Shown: positions 51,975 through 60,539 of the stretch, piece after piece
How the letters are laid out: the number at the start of each line of letters is the position of its first letter
Position numbering within the stretch: the stretch's first letter is position 1
NCBI GenBank assembly: GCA_965197385.1
Contig: CBDANA010000009.1
Span: 682,001 to 746,000 of the forward strand
Origin: G963667915 sp965197385
GTDB lineage: Bacteria; Acidobacteriota; Vicinamibacteria; Vicinamibacterales; UBA823
Direction: 5' to 3'
DNA length: 64,000 nt
Program-made: the position numbers and the translations under genes
Notes under the pieces: generated by a model
Databases searched by the model: none
What the model saw: the letters and a program-made list of their open reading frames with translations, nothing else
Told to the model about the DNA's origin: nothing

Positions 51975-53399
51975 GTGCGCTCCGTTTCGACCACAATATC
52001 TCGCGGCCTGCGTCGTGTGACGGCACGTGGCGCCTGGGTGGTCGCCACTTCGATCCTCGCAAGCGCGGCGGCGGCGCAGCCCGATCCGCCGGTTCCCTCG
52101 ATTTTTCCGCTGACCCCCCGGTGGACATCGACCTTGAGTGCGCCGCCGTCACACCCGCCTGTCTCGGACGGCTCGTACCTCTACGTGCCGCTTCGTGAAG
52201 GCCTGCTCGCCTGCGTCTTCACAATCGATGGTGTCGTCCAGTGGGTGGTCGATCAGCCCACCGATTTCCAGCCGACCGCGGGAGGTCAATTGCTATTTGT
52301 CGCCGAGGGTCCGCAGGTGCGCGCGCTCTGGGCCGCCACGGGAACCGAACGCTGGCGGTTGGACCTTCACGCGCCCGTCTCTGCACCTGTTCTCTGGGAT
52401 GCCGGCTGGCTCATCGTGAGTCTCGCCAACGGGGATATCCTGGCCTACGCCTCGGAGGATGGCCGTCCCGTCTGGAGTCAGCGCGTGGCGTCGGCTGTCC
52501 TGCGCCCGACGATCGACCGGGAACGGCTGCTCGTACCGCAGCAGGACGGCTACCTGTCCGCCTTGGAGTTGACCACGGGCCGGCTGCTCTGGGAGCGGCA
52601 GCTCGCTGGAACGCCAGCGGCGATCCGGGCGCTCGACGACCGACTGTATTTCGGGGCCACCGACAACTTTCTCTACGCGATTGATCTTTCGGACGGGCGC
52701 ATCCGGTGGAGGTGGCGAACCGGTGCCGACGTCATTGGCGCACCCATCGTCACGCCGGAAGCGGTGTACTTCGTATCGCTCGACAACCAGATCCGCGCGC
52801 TCGCGTTGCGGACCGGCGTCCAGTTGTGGAAGCGCGATCTGCCGACGCGCCCGGTCAGCGGCCCGATTCAACTAGGCGACGTGCTGATGATGCCAGGGCG
52901 CGCGCCAACCCTCCACTTCTACTACCGTGAAACCGGCGAGCCGGCCGGACAGTTTCCCGTGCCTACTGAGCTGGCCGCTCCGCCGCTCGTATCCCGGGCG
53001 ACGGACGCGGGCGATGTTGCCCTCGTCATCCTTACCGGGGAGGGCGAGCTAGTGGCCTACGCCTCGGCCGAGCCGGCGGCGCTCGAGGTCTTGATCTATC
53101 TACCGGGGAACAACCCGACCTCTGTGCCGCTCGAGGCGCTCGTTCACATGCCTGGCTGGCCGGCGTCGCCGTCGGCCGACACGCTGATCGCGCTCGGCGG
53201 CCTGCCCGGCCTCGCGGGCGTGTTCGTCCCGCTCACGCCGTTCACGGACGGGCCAGGTCGTCACCTCGTGCCTCCACTTAGCCTTCGGCTGGTGCGGCTG
53301 CCGGGCCACGCGCACGGTGTGCCCCGGCTCGGTCCGCTGGACTTCCTTCCTGGCCGCCCCGCGTCGGCTGACGGCGCAGCGTCGCCGCCGATTCCCTGA
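51975..53399 (+). CDS. BamB/PQQ-like beta-propeller exported protein
   Basis: ~474 residues from GTG 51975 (a GTG at ~52017 also fits and is nearer the signal peptide TARGAWVVATSILASAAAAQ). Repeated PQQ/BamB-like blades: LLACVFTIDGVVQWVVDQP, ILAYASEDGRPVWSQRV, LSALELTTGRLLWERQL, LYAIDLSDGRIRWRWRTG, IRALALRTGVQLWKRDL. The C-terminal ~120 residues are not propeller. Similar to BamB but with no BAM genes nearby, so the role is uncertain. Next to the sensor kinase by 14 bp, so probably one transcript. Confidence 0.7.
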   Translation: MRSVSTTISRGLRRVTARGAWVVATSILASAAAAQPDPPVPSIFPLTPRWTSTLSAPPSHPPVSDGSYLYVPLREGLLACVFTIDGVVQWVVDQPTDFQPTAGGQLLFVAEGPQVRALWAATGTERWRLDLHAPVSAPVLWDAGWLIVSLANGDILAYASEDGRPVWSQRVASAVLRPTIDRERLLVPQQDGYLSALELTTGRLLWERQLAGTPAAIRALDDRLYFGATDNFLYAIDLSDGRIRWRWRTGADVIGAPIVTPEAVYFVSLDNQIRALALRTGVQLWKRDLPTRPVSGPIQLGDVLMMPGRAPTLHFYYRETGEPAGQFPVPTELAAPPLVSRATDAGDVALVILTGEGELVAYASAEPAALEVLIYLPGNNPTSVPLEALVHMPGWPASPSADTLIALGGLPGLAGVFVPLTPFTDGPGRHLVPPLSLRLVRLPGHAHGVPRLGPLDFLPGRPASADGAASPPIP

Positions 53400-53413
53400 T
53401 CTCAGGAGCGAGG

Positions 53414-56400
53414 ATGGCGCTTGGAGACCGCGAATCCCCTGAGCGTTTCGTCGTGCGGTCTGCGGCAAGCACCTTGGCGCTTGGCGTGGCGCTTGCCGTC
53501 ACGCTCGGGCTGCTCGGATGGCTCTGGGAGCTTGGACGCTTCGGGCATGACGACGCCGCGGCGTTCGACAGGCTCGAAGCGGAGGTGCGCGCGGGGATCG
53601 CCGAAACGATCGCCTCCATCGATGCGATTGCCACGGGCGTGGCCGACCTGCCCGAGACGCGACGTGCCCTGGTCGAGGGACCGGCGCCTGGTGAGGCGCT
53701 CTTCGACGCGCTGGCCCTCGCCGTCCCGACCGGTGCGCTGGATGATGCGGTCACGGTGTTCAACGCCGCGGGCGAGCCCTTGGCGTGGCGTGGCCGTCCC
53801 TCGGAACTCACGCCAGCGCAGCTTCAAAGTACGGAGTCGATCTTCGTCGTGACCGGGCCGCTCGGTCTTCGGCTCGCCGCCGTCCGAGGGGTGTCACCCT
53901 CGGCAGGCGAACCGCGCCGGATCGGTGTGGTGGCGGTCGAGCGTGAGGTCGCCACCGCTCCCGCGAATCGCATCGCCCCCGGGCAGGGGTTCCTCCTCGA
54001 GACGTCGATGGTCGACGTCTCGATCGACCTCCCGTCCGCCGTGACAGAGCCGGCAGCCGACGTCGATTTCACGTTGGAGGCTCCCGCGGGAGGACCACTG
54101 TTTCACGGCCGCGTGGCGCCCGGGGCGCTGTCGGCCGCGCGCGGCGCCTGGCGCCGGCAGGTGGCGTCGTGGATGGCCATCCTGCTGGGGCTATCCCTCA
54201 TCCTGGCGTGCGGCGCCCTGCTGGACCGCCGGGATACGGCGCGCGGGCCGGCCACCTATCGAACAACAGTCGGCTCGCTGGTCGTCGCTTGCCTTCTGGC
54301 CCGTTTGCTCTTCGGGCTGGCGCTTCCCGGTCAGTGGCACAGCGGGTCCGGCCCATCGGAGATCGCACTGGCGCCGGTGGACCTGTTGCTGACCGCGTTG
54401 TTTTGGTTGGCGCTGGTCGTCCTGGCCGCGGATGCCATCGTCCGGTGGCGACGCCTCCAACGGGATGCACGCCGCTCGCTGGATCGGCAGACCGGTGGCT
54501 GGCGTCGATTTTATACGGAACAATTCGCAGTTGGGGTCGCGACGGCGGTCTTAATCGTTGGCCACGCGCTGTTGGTCGGACGGGTCATCCAGTCGACCCG
54601 CGTCGACGTCCTCAAACTGTCGCCGTATCCTTGGGACGCCGACCGGTTGACCACCTTGGCGGCCCTGACCGTGCTGCATGCCGCGGCGTTCTGGGGTGTG
54701 GCGCTCCTGTTTCTGGCGTCGCGCTCACGCTGGCGGCTGGACGGGCGCGACCGCCACCTCCGGCTCGCGCGCGGTGGCGCGTGGCTTGCCCCGATCGGGG
54801 CCGTAGCCCTCGTCGGGGCGCTGCTCGACCAAGAATTGCCGGGATGGCCGCTCGTGATGACGGTCGCCGTCGCCGCGTGGATGAGTGGAGTGGGCCCGCG
54901 GGCACTCGGACGATACCGACGCGCCTCCCAAGCGACACGCCTGGTCTCGCTGTTCATCGTTTTTCTGACTCCCGCGCTCGTCGTTTATCCGACGACGCTC
55001 CACTTCGCGGATCGAACCGAGCGCCGGCGCATCGAGACCGAGTACGCACGTCAGACGTCGGACCATCCCGCTGACCTCGAGTCGTGGCTCTCGCAGTCGC
55101 TCGCCAAGATCGACGATCTGACCGAACTGCGAAACATGGCGGTGTCCTGGCCGGCGTTTTCCCCGGCCGCGCAACGCGACAGCGCTTTCCAGATCTGGCG
55201 GCAGACGGATCTCGCCGAGTTCAGGCTCACCTCCGCGGTGGAGCTGTACGCCCCTGATGGTCGTTTAGTGAGTCGGTTCGCCTTGAACGTGCCCGAGTAC
55301 GCGGCAACGCCGCCCCGGAGCACGCTCGGCTGCGGATGGGAAATCTTCGGAGAGGCGTCAACGTTTGGTGCGACCGACCGCCCGATGCTTCATGCCCAGC
55401 GATCGATCTGCGTCGAGGACAGCGACTTGCCGCGGCGCGTCGGCGCGATCGTCCTCCATCTCATGCTGGACTACCGCGTGCTGCCCTTCATTGCCTCCGA
55501 CAAGCCGTACGAGCAGTTGGTCCGCGACGGGGTACCCGTCGTGGCGGACCCGTGGAGCCAGGATGTCGAAGTGGTTATCTACGGCTGGGGCTACCGGCGG
55601 CCGCTGTTTGCCTCCGGTCGGGACGCCTGGGCGCTCGACCAGGCGACGTTCGAGCGCATCAGGGCGTCTCGCGATGCGTTCTGGACGTCGCTGGACAAGG
55701 GCGGCGTGTCGTATGACGTTCACCTCTCAAACGATTCGGCCGGCATCTACGCGCTCGGCGTGCCCGCGCGGCGGCCGGTCGACGTGCTCATCAACCTCGC
55801 CGAGATCGTCACCCTCGTCGGGGTGTTATTCATCGTGCTCTTGCTCGGCGTGGCCGGCTTTCGCCGCGTGGTGGGCCGCACGTCGGGGTCCGCTCGGCGT
55901 TTGTTCGAGGAACTTCGCGCGAGTTTCTACCGTAAGCTCTCGCTCGCCTTTATGGCGGCCGCCGTCGTGCCGGTGTTGACACTGGCCTTCGTGATCCGCC
56001 TGACGTTCACGGTGCAGTTACGCGCCGACGTCGAAGCCGAGGCGATTCGGACGGCCGCAGTGGCCCGCCGAGTGATCGAGGAGATCGCTTTGCTCCAGCC
56101 GCTGGCGGATGGCACCGTCACGCTGCTCAGTGACGATGTCATGGTCTGGATCAGTGAGGTCATCGATCAAGATGTCAACATCTTCGACGGCCCGCGCCTG
56201 GTAGCCACGAGCGAACGCGATCTGTACGCCTCTGGCCTGCTACCCACGCGGACACCGGAAGACGTTTACCGGGGTATCGCCTTACAGCGCCTGCCGAGCT
56301 GGGTTGGTGTCGACCAACTGGGCGACCTACGTTACGTGCTTGCGGCGACACCTGTAGGAGCGACCGACCGCGAAACGATCTTGACCGTTCCCCTGACGTC

Positions 56401-57370
56401 GCGACAGCAGCAAATCGAGCGTCAAATCGACGATCTCGATCGCGGTATCCAGCTCGGCGTGGTCGCGTTCGTCCTCCTCGGGGGCGTCATCGGCCTGTCG
56501 ATGGCCGAGCGCATCGCCGATCCCCTTCGACGCCTGACCCGGGTGACCACGCAGATCGCCCGCGGTGATTTCGACGTGCGGGTCGCGGTCAGGTCGGCCG
56601 ACGAGCTGCAGCGCCTCGTCCAGGCCTTCAACACGATGGCCGCCGAGTTGAAGTCGCAGCGGGCCGAGCTCGAGCGAACGCATCGGCTGGAGGCGTGGGC
56701 GGAGATGGCCCGTCAGGTCGCCCACGAAATCAAGAATCCCCTGACACCGATACAACTGTCCGCCGAGCACCTGCGCCGGGTACACGCCGACCGTGGCTCG
56801 CCGCTGGCGCCCGTTCTCGACAGCTGCATCGATTCGATCCTTACGCAGGTGCGGTTATTGCGCCAGATCTCAGCGGAGTTTTGGAGCTTCGCGACAGCTC
56901 CGACAGCGTGCCCCGCGCTCATCCGGCTGCACGACCTCGTGCAAGAGGTGGTTCAGCCCTATCGCATCGGTTTGGGGGACCGGGTGGAAATCGCAGTCGA
57001 TGTACCATCGGAGCTTCCGAGCCTGTTGCTGGATCGGACGCTGACCGCGCGGGCGCTCACGAATATCATCGAAAATGCCCTGCACGCCATGCCCGGCCAG
57101 GGTGTACTCCACATAGCCGCTCGGCGCGAGGACTCCGCGGTTCGCCTCTCGGTGACCGATACGGGTGTCGGTATGGGTGCGGACGCGCTGGCCCGTATCT
57201 TTGAACCGTACTTCTCCACCCGCGCGTCCGGCACCGGACTCGGCCTCACGATCGCCAAACGCAACATCGAATTGAGCGGCGGATCGATCTCACTGGACAG
57301 TGCACCCGACGTGGGGACGACGGTGACGCTTCGGCTGTCGCTGGATGGGTCGCCCGACGCGTCTGGCTGA
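53414..57370 (+). CDS. Giant multi-pass sensor histidine kinase (NtrY-like)
   Basis: 1318 residues, roughly twice a normal kinase. Layout: N-terminal anchor and extracytoplasmic loop (~15-250), seven or so hydrophobic helices (~255-535), a large extracytoplasmic loop (~535-790), helices (~795-867), a further loop (~870-1010), a helix and HAMP (~1037-1090), HisKA with H1104 (RQVAHEIKNPLTP), then HATPase_c with N-box NIIENALHAM (N1217), G1 DTGVGM and G2 GTGLGLTIAKRN. The kinase part resembles NtrY. No response regulator is adjacent. Start ATG follows AGGAGCGAGG. Confidence 0.9.
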   Translation: MALGDRESPERFVVRSAASTLALGVALAVTLGLLGWLWELGRFGHDDAAAFDRLEAEVRAGIAETIASIDAIATGVADLPETRRALVEGPAPGEALFDALALAVPTGALDDAVTVFNAAGEPLAWRGRPSELTPAQLQSTESIFVVTGPLGLRLAAVRGVSPSAGEPRRIGVVAVEREVATAPANRIAPGQGFLLETSMVDVSIDLPSAVTEPAADVDFTLEAPAGGPLFHGRVAPGALSAARGAWRRQVASWMAILLGLSLILACGALLDRRDTARGPATYRTTVGSLVVACLLARLLFGLALPGQWHSGSGPSEIALAPVDLLLTALFWLALVVLAADAIVRWRRLQRDARRSLDRQTGGWRRFYTEQFAVGVATAVLIVGHALLVGRVIQSTRVDVLKLSPYPWDADRLTTLAALTVLHAAAFWGVALLFLASRSRWRLDGRDRHLRLARGGAWLAPIGAVALVGALLDQELPGWPLVMTVAVAAWMSGVGPRALGRYRRASQATRLVSLFIVFLTPALVVYPTTLHFADRTERRRIETEYARQTSDHPADLESWLSQSLAKIDDLTELRNMAVSWPAFSPAAQRDSAFQIWRQTDLAEFRLTSAVELYAPDGRLVSRFALNVPEYAATPPRSTLGCGWEIFGEASTFGATDRPMLHAQRSICVEDSDLPRRVGAIVLHLMLDYRVLPFIASDKPYEQLVRDGVPVVADPWSQDVEVVIYGWGYRRPLFASGRDAWALDQATFERIRASRDAFWTSLDKGGVSYDVHLSNDSAGIYALGVPARRPVDVLINLAEIVTLVGVLFIVLLLGVAGFRRVVGRTSGSARRLFEELRASFYRKLSLAFMAAAVVPVLTLAFVIRLTFTVQLRADVEAEAIRTAAVARRVIEEIALLQPLADGTVTLLSDDVMVWISEVIDQDVNIFDGPRLVATSERDLYASGLLPTRTPEDVYRGIALQRLPSWVGVDQLGDLRYVLAATPVGATDRETILTVPLTSRQQQIERQIDDLDRGIQLGVVAFVLLGGVIGLSMAERIADPLRRLTRVTTQIARGDFDVRVAVRSADELQRLVQAFNTMAAELKSQRAELERTHRLEAWAEMARQVAHEIKNPLTPIQLSAEHLRRVHADRGSPLAPVLDSCIDSILTQVRLLRQISAEFWSFATAPTACPALIRLHDLVQEVVQPYRIGLGDRVEIAVDVPSELPSLLLDRTLTARALTNIIENALHAMPGQGVLHIAARREDSAVRLSVTDTGVGMGADALARIFEPYFSTRASGTGLGLTIAKRNIELSGGSISLDSAPDVGTTVTLRLSLDGSPDASG

Positions 57371-57373
57371 CTG

Positions 57374-58189
57374 TCACTCGCGCGGCAGCGAACCCTCGGT
57401 GCCACTCGACACCGCCTCGTCCACGCGCTCGAGTACTGACGGCACACCGCGTCGCCCAACGAAGAGTGCCTCGATGGGGCCGGAGGCGAGATAGGCGTAG
57501 GCCATTCCGATCAGGACGTAGGGCGGGTTGGCCGTGATGCCGGCGATGATCGCCCCCATGGCGAGCAGGGGCACATACGATCGCCGGTGGCCGAGATTGA
57601 TTTTCTTGAAGCTCCGAAACTTGAGCGTCGTGATCATGAGGCCCGCGGGCACCAGGACGACGAGGACGGCCAGTAGCGCCTCGGTCACGGTGACGAGCGG
57701 CGTCGGGAAGGCGAAGACCGTCGCGGCCAGGACGCACGCCGCCGCCGGACTCGGCATGCCGACGAAGTAGCGCTTGTCTACCGTCGCGGTCTGGATGTTG
57801 AAACGGGCCAGACGAATGGCGGCCGCCACGAGGTAAAGGAATCCTGCCGCCCAGCCGAGCCGACCGAATGCGGTCAGACCCCAGGCGCTGGTGAGAACGG
57901 CCGGCGCGACGCCGAACGAGACGATGTCGGCCAACGAGTCGAATTCCAGGCCGAAGGCACTGCTGGCGCCTGTGAGCCTGGCGATCCGCCCGTCGAGGGT
58001 GTCCAGAATCAGCGCGATGCCGAGAAACGGCGCCGCGGTTTGAAAGTCCCCGCGAAGCGTGTAGACGAGACAGGCGTAGCCGCAGAACAGGTTGGCCATC
58101 GTGAACATGCTCGGCAGCAGATACATCCCGCGCCGCACGCGCTCTTCGCGTTTCCGCCGCCGACGCCGGAATACCGCCATCATCGCCAT
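57374..58189 (-). CDS. pssA: CDP-diacylglycerol-serine O-phosphatidyltransferase
   Basis: 271 residues. The CDP-alcohol phosphotransferase signature D-x2-DG-x2-AR-x8-G-x3-D-x3-D is complete (D63, D66, G67, A70, R71, G80, D84, D88). Six to eight membrane helices. Makes phosphatidylserine. Downstream of psd, so the PS-to-PE pathway is a single cluster. Confidence 0.93.
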   Translation of the reverse strand: MAMMAVFRRRRRKREERVRRGMYLLPSMFTMANLFCGYACLVYTLRGDFQTAAPFLGIALILDTLDGRIARLTGASSAFGLEFDSLADIVSFGVAPAVLTSAWGLTAFGRLGWAAGFLYLVAAAIRLARFNIQTATVDKRYFVGMPSPAAACVLAATVFAFPTPLVTVTEALLAVLVVLVPAGLMITTLKFRSFKKINLGHRRSYVPLLAMGAIIAGITANPPYVLIGMAYAYLASGPIEALFVGRRGVPSVLERVDEAVSSGTEGSLPRE

Positions 58190-58216
58190 CGTGCTCTATC
58201 GCTCTTCTCTACTCTT

Positions 58217-58867
58217 CTATTCCTCGCCTGAATCCGCCCCCGCCGGTAGGCGCGCCATGATGGTCTCCCCGCCGCGGACTCGTTGGCCAACCTGCACCGC
58301 GAGCGCAGCTGATTCGGGTAGGAAGAGGTCGATACGCGAGCCGAATTTCATGATACCGAATCGGTCGCCGGCACACACGCAATCTCCGGGCCGTACGCGG
58401 CAGACGATGCGCCGGGCCAGTACCCCGACGATTTGGCGGCAGATCACCCGGTGGCCCCGCGCCTCGAACCAGACTTCGGTCCGTTCGTTGCCCTCGGCGG
58501 CTTCCGGCCGGTAGGCGGCCAGAAAACGGCCTGGCCGATGCTCGACGTGGGTGACTTGGCCGGCCATCGGCGCCCGGTTGATGTGCACGTCGATCGGCGA
58601 AAGGAAGATGCTGATCTGCCTCCACGCGCCCTCCGGGACGTCGGCCGCCTGCGGCCGGCCGGCGACGAGTACCCGCCCATCGGCAGGTGCGACGACGACG
58701 AACGGCTCGTCGGGTGGATGGCGTGCCGGATCTCGAAAGAAGAAGAGGAAGAACCCTCCGATCACGGCCAGCGGCACCGCGCCCCAGGTGACGCCAAGGA
58801 GGGCCAGCAGGCCGGCCGGCACCCACGATGCGACGATGAACGGGACGCCCGATCGATCGATGCTCAC
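58217..58867 (-). CDS. psd: Phosphatidylserine decarboxylase
   Basis: 216 residues, the short (archaeal-type) Psd. N-terminal membrane segment; DVHINRAPMAG and the self-processing site region GIMKFGSRIDLFLP (pyruvoyl from the Ser after Gly). Makes phosphatidylethanolamine. 27 bp upstream of pssA. Confidence 0.93.
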   Translation of the reverse strand: MSIDRSGVPFIVASWVPAGLLALLGVTWGAVPLAVIGGFFLFFFRDPARHPPDEPFVVVAPADGRVLVAGRPQAADVPEGAWRQISIFLSPIDVHINRAPMAGQVTHVEHRPGRFLAAYRPEAAEGNERTEVWFEARGHRVICRQIVGVLARRIVCRVRPGDCVCAGDRFGIMKFGSRIDLFLPESAALAVQVGQRVRGGETIMARLPAGADSGEE

Positions 58868-58897
58868 GGATGCCGGACGCCCCTTCGGCGGACGATC

Positions 58898-59164
58898 TCA
58901 GCCGCCAGCGGCCGACGCGCTCGCGGCATCTGGGAAAGTCTCAGGTAGGGCCCGCTGCCGCCGGAGAATCTGCTCCATCCTGTCCTTCACCTGTAGCTTG
59001 CGTTTCTTGAGGGTGACTTGCTCGACTTGTTCGGGTTCGGATAGGTGGGCCCGGGCGGTCATCTGTTGCAGGCGCTCATCGAGCTCGTGGTGCTGCGCGG
59101 CCAGCTGCTGAAATTCATCGTCCGTCTGCAGCAAGCGCGCTTTCAACTCCGTGTCTGTCGACAT
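58898..59164 (-). CDS. DUF465 (YdcH-like) small coiled-coil protein
   Basis: 88 residues from the ATG at 59164. A single helical coiled coil (LQTDDEFQQLAAQHHELDERL ... TLKKRKLQVKDRMEQIL) matching the DUF465 family. Function unknown. It lies between psd and rimI/tsaB. Confidence 0.75.
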   Translation of the reverse strand: MSTDTELKARLLQTDDEFQQLAAQHHELDERLQQMTARAHLSEPEQVEQVTLKKRKLQVKDRMEQILRRQRALPETFPDAASASAAGG

Positions 59165-59241
59165 CCGCACCTCCTTTTCACCAAGGTTTGTCGACGAGGC
59201 GACCTAAACTGCGGCAGGTTACCATAACGCCGTGTGAGGTT

Positions 59242-59532
59242 TCAAGCGGTTGACATCAGTCGAGGTGCAGGCGTCGTCATAGCGACTCTCGCCAGAAGAT
59301 CACGGCATCCTCCGGCGGGCACGTGCAGTTCCTCGCCGAGCACGCGGCCCGCGCAGTACGCCGCCACCGAATGTGCTTCGGTGCGCACCACGTAGGCGAC
59401 CACGGCCTCGATCTGCTCGAACTCGACGCGCAGCATCTGCCGGGTCCACGGGTTTCGGAACGTGATTGCCTCCAACGCCGCCAGGGCGTCTAGATCCGCT
59501 CGAGGATCCGCTGGCTCGATGATTTCGATCAC
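59242..59532 (-). pseudogene. rimI: Truncated RimI-like GNAT acetyltransferase
   Basis: 96 residues. The N-terminal part (IEIIEPADPRADLDALAALE, FRNPWTRQMLRVEF) matches ribosomal-protein-alanine acetyltransferases, and it overlaps the tsaB stop by ATGA (59529-59532), the standard tsaB-rimI coupling. From about residue 60 the sequence loses the acetyl-CoA binding motif (Q/RxxGxA/G), and the chain ends where a ~150-residue enzyme is expected, so it is probably inactive. Confidence 0.6.
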
Positions 59533-60332
59533 GTTGATTCCCCGCTGACCGTGGAGCGCCGCGCGCGCGCCAGCTCGACGTCGGGCTGCCGCACGTAGAG
59601 CGGCTGAATGCCATGCGCGCGGACGAGCTGGCCGGGCGTCGCCCGGGCCGCGAGCGATCCTACGAGCGGCGCAAGCGCCGGCGGTGCGGCAACCTCGAGC
59701 AGTCGGAGCCCGAAGGCCGCCCGGAGTTCCACCGCGTACTTGACAGCGCCATCACCGAGGAACGTGACGGCGCGTCCGGTGAAGGTCGTGCTCCACGACC
59801 TGGCGATGTCGGCGGGTGCGCCCACCTCATAGGGGGTCAGGGCGTGCCAGCCGGCAGGCACGGTGATCGTCGGTGAGCCCTCCTCGCCGTCGTCGGGCGG
59901 TGCACCGGCCGCCGAGGTCGACCGTGCATACGCGGCCGTGAACACCTGCTGGCGCTGCCCGTCCAACCAGGCCCCGATGACGTCGATGTCGGCCGGCGCC
60001 TCGCCCGCTACCGTCTGTCCGAGCGCTGCGAGGGTCGACACGCAGACCACCGGGGTGCTCTGGACGAGCGCCAGGCCCTGGATGGTGGCGATGCCGACCC
60101 TGAGGCCTGTAAAGGATCCCGGGCCGACTACCACAGCAAAACGAGTCACATCGTGAACGCCGAGATGGTGGCTCGCTAGAAGACGGACGATATCCCCGGG
60201 GAGTCGCTCCCCGTGGGTCCTCGACGCGAGGCCCACCGCGGAGGCGAGCACTTCTCCGTTCCGCAGGACGGCGACACTGCCTGGCCGCGTGGCCGCATCC
60301 AGTGCGAGGATCACGCCTTCGTACCGACTCAT
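59529..60332 (-). CDS. tsaB: tRNA threonylcarbamoyladenosine biosynthesis protein TsaB
   Basis: 267 residues. ASKHA fold: LALDAATRPGSVAVL, HGERLPGDIVRLL, GPGSFTGLRVGIATIQGLAL. Partner of TsaD in t6A37 synthesis. Carries an inserted linker (~ARSTSAAGAPPDDGEEG). tsaD is not in the window. Confidence 0.93.
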   Translation of the reverse strand: MSRYEGVILALDAATRPGSVAVLRNGEVLASAVGLASRTHGERLPGDIVRLLASHHLGVHDVTRFAVVVGPGSFTGLRVGIATIQGLALVQSTPVVCVSTLAALGQTVAGEAPADIDVIGAWLDGQRQQVFTAAYARSTSAAGAPPDDGEEGSPTITVPAGWHALTPYEVGAPADIARSWSTTFTGRAVTFLGDGAVKYAVELRAAFGLRLLEVAAPPALAPLVGSLAARATPGQLVRAHGIQPLYVRQPDVELARARRSTVSGEST

Positions 60333-60396
60333 GGTTCGGTCGCCCTTCGCACGTCGTCGTTCATTCTAAGCGGGAAAGTCAACGCGCGCAGCAGCT

Positions 60397-60425
60397 TGAC
60401 TGGGTTCCCGGCGCTTCCTATACTG
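60397..60425 (+). promoter_or_regulatory. Sigma-70-type promoter of mutS
   Basis: TTGACT (60397-60402), 17-bp spacer, TATACT (60420-60425), five of six matches in each hexamer; ~115 bp upstream of the mutS start. Confidence 0.65.
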
Positions 60426-60539
60426 TGGCCCTCGGCTACTAAAGCCCGGCCGAATATTCGCGTGGACCCGTAGGATACGCGGACGGGCACCTCGCGCTCC
60501 GCTCACCACCGGGCGCGGTCATCTTTCGACGAGTAGCGC

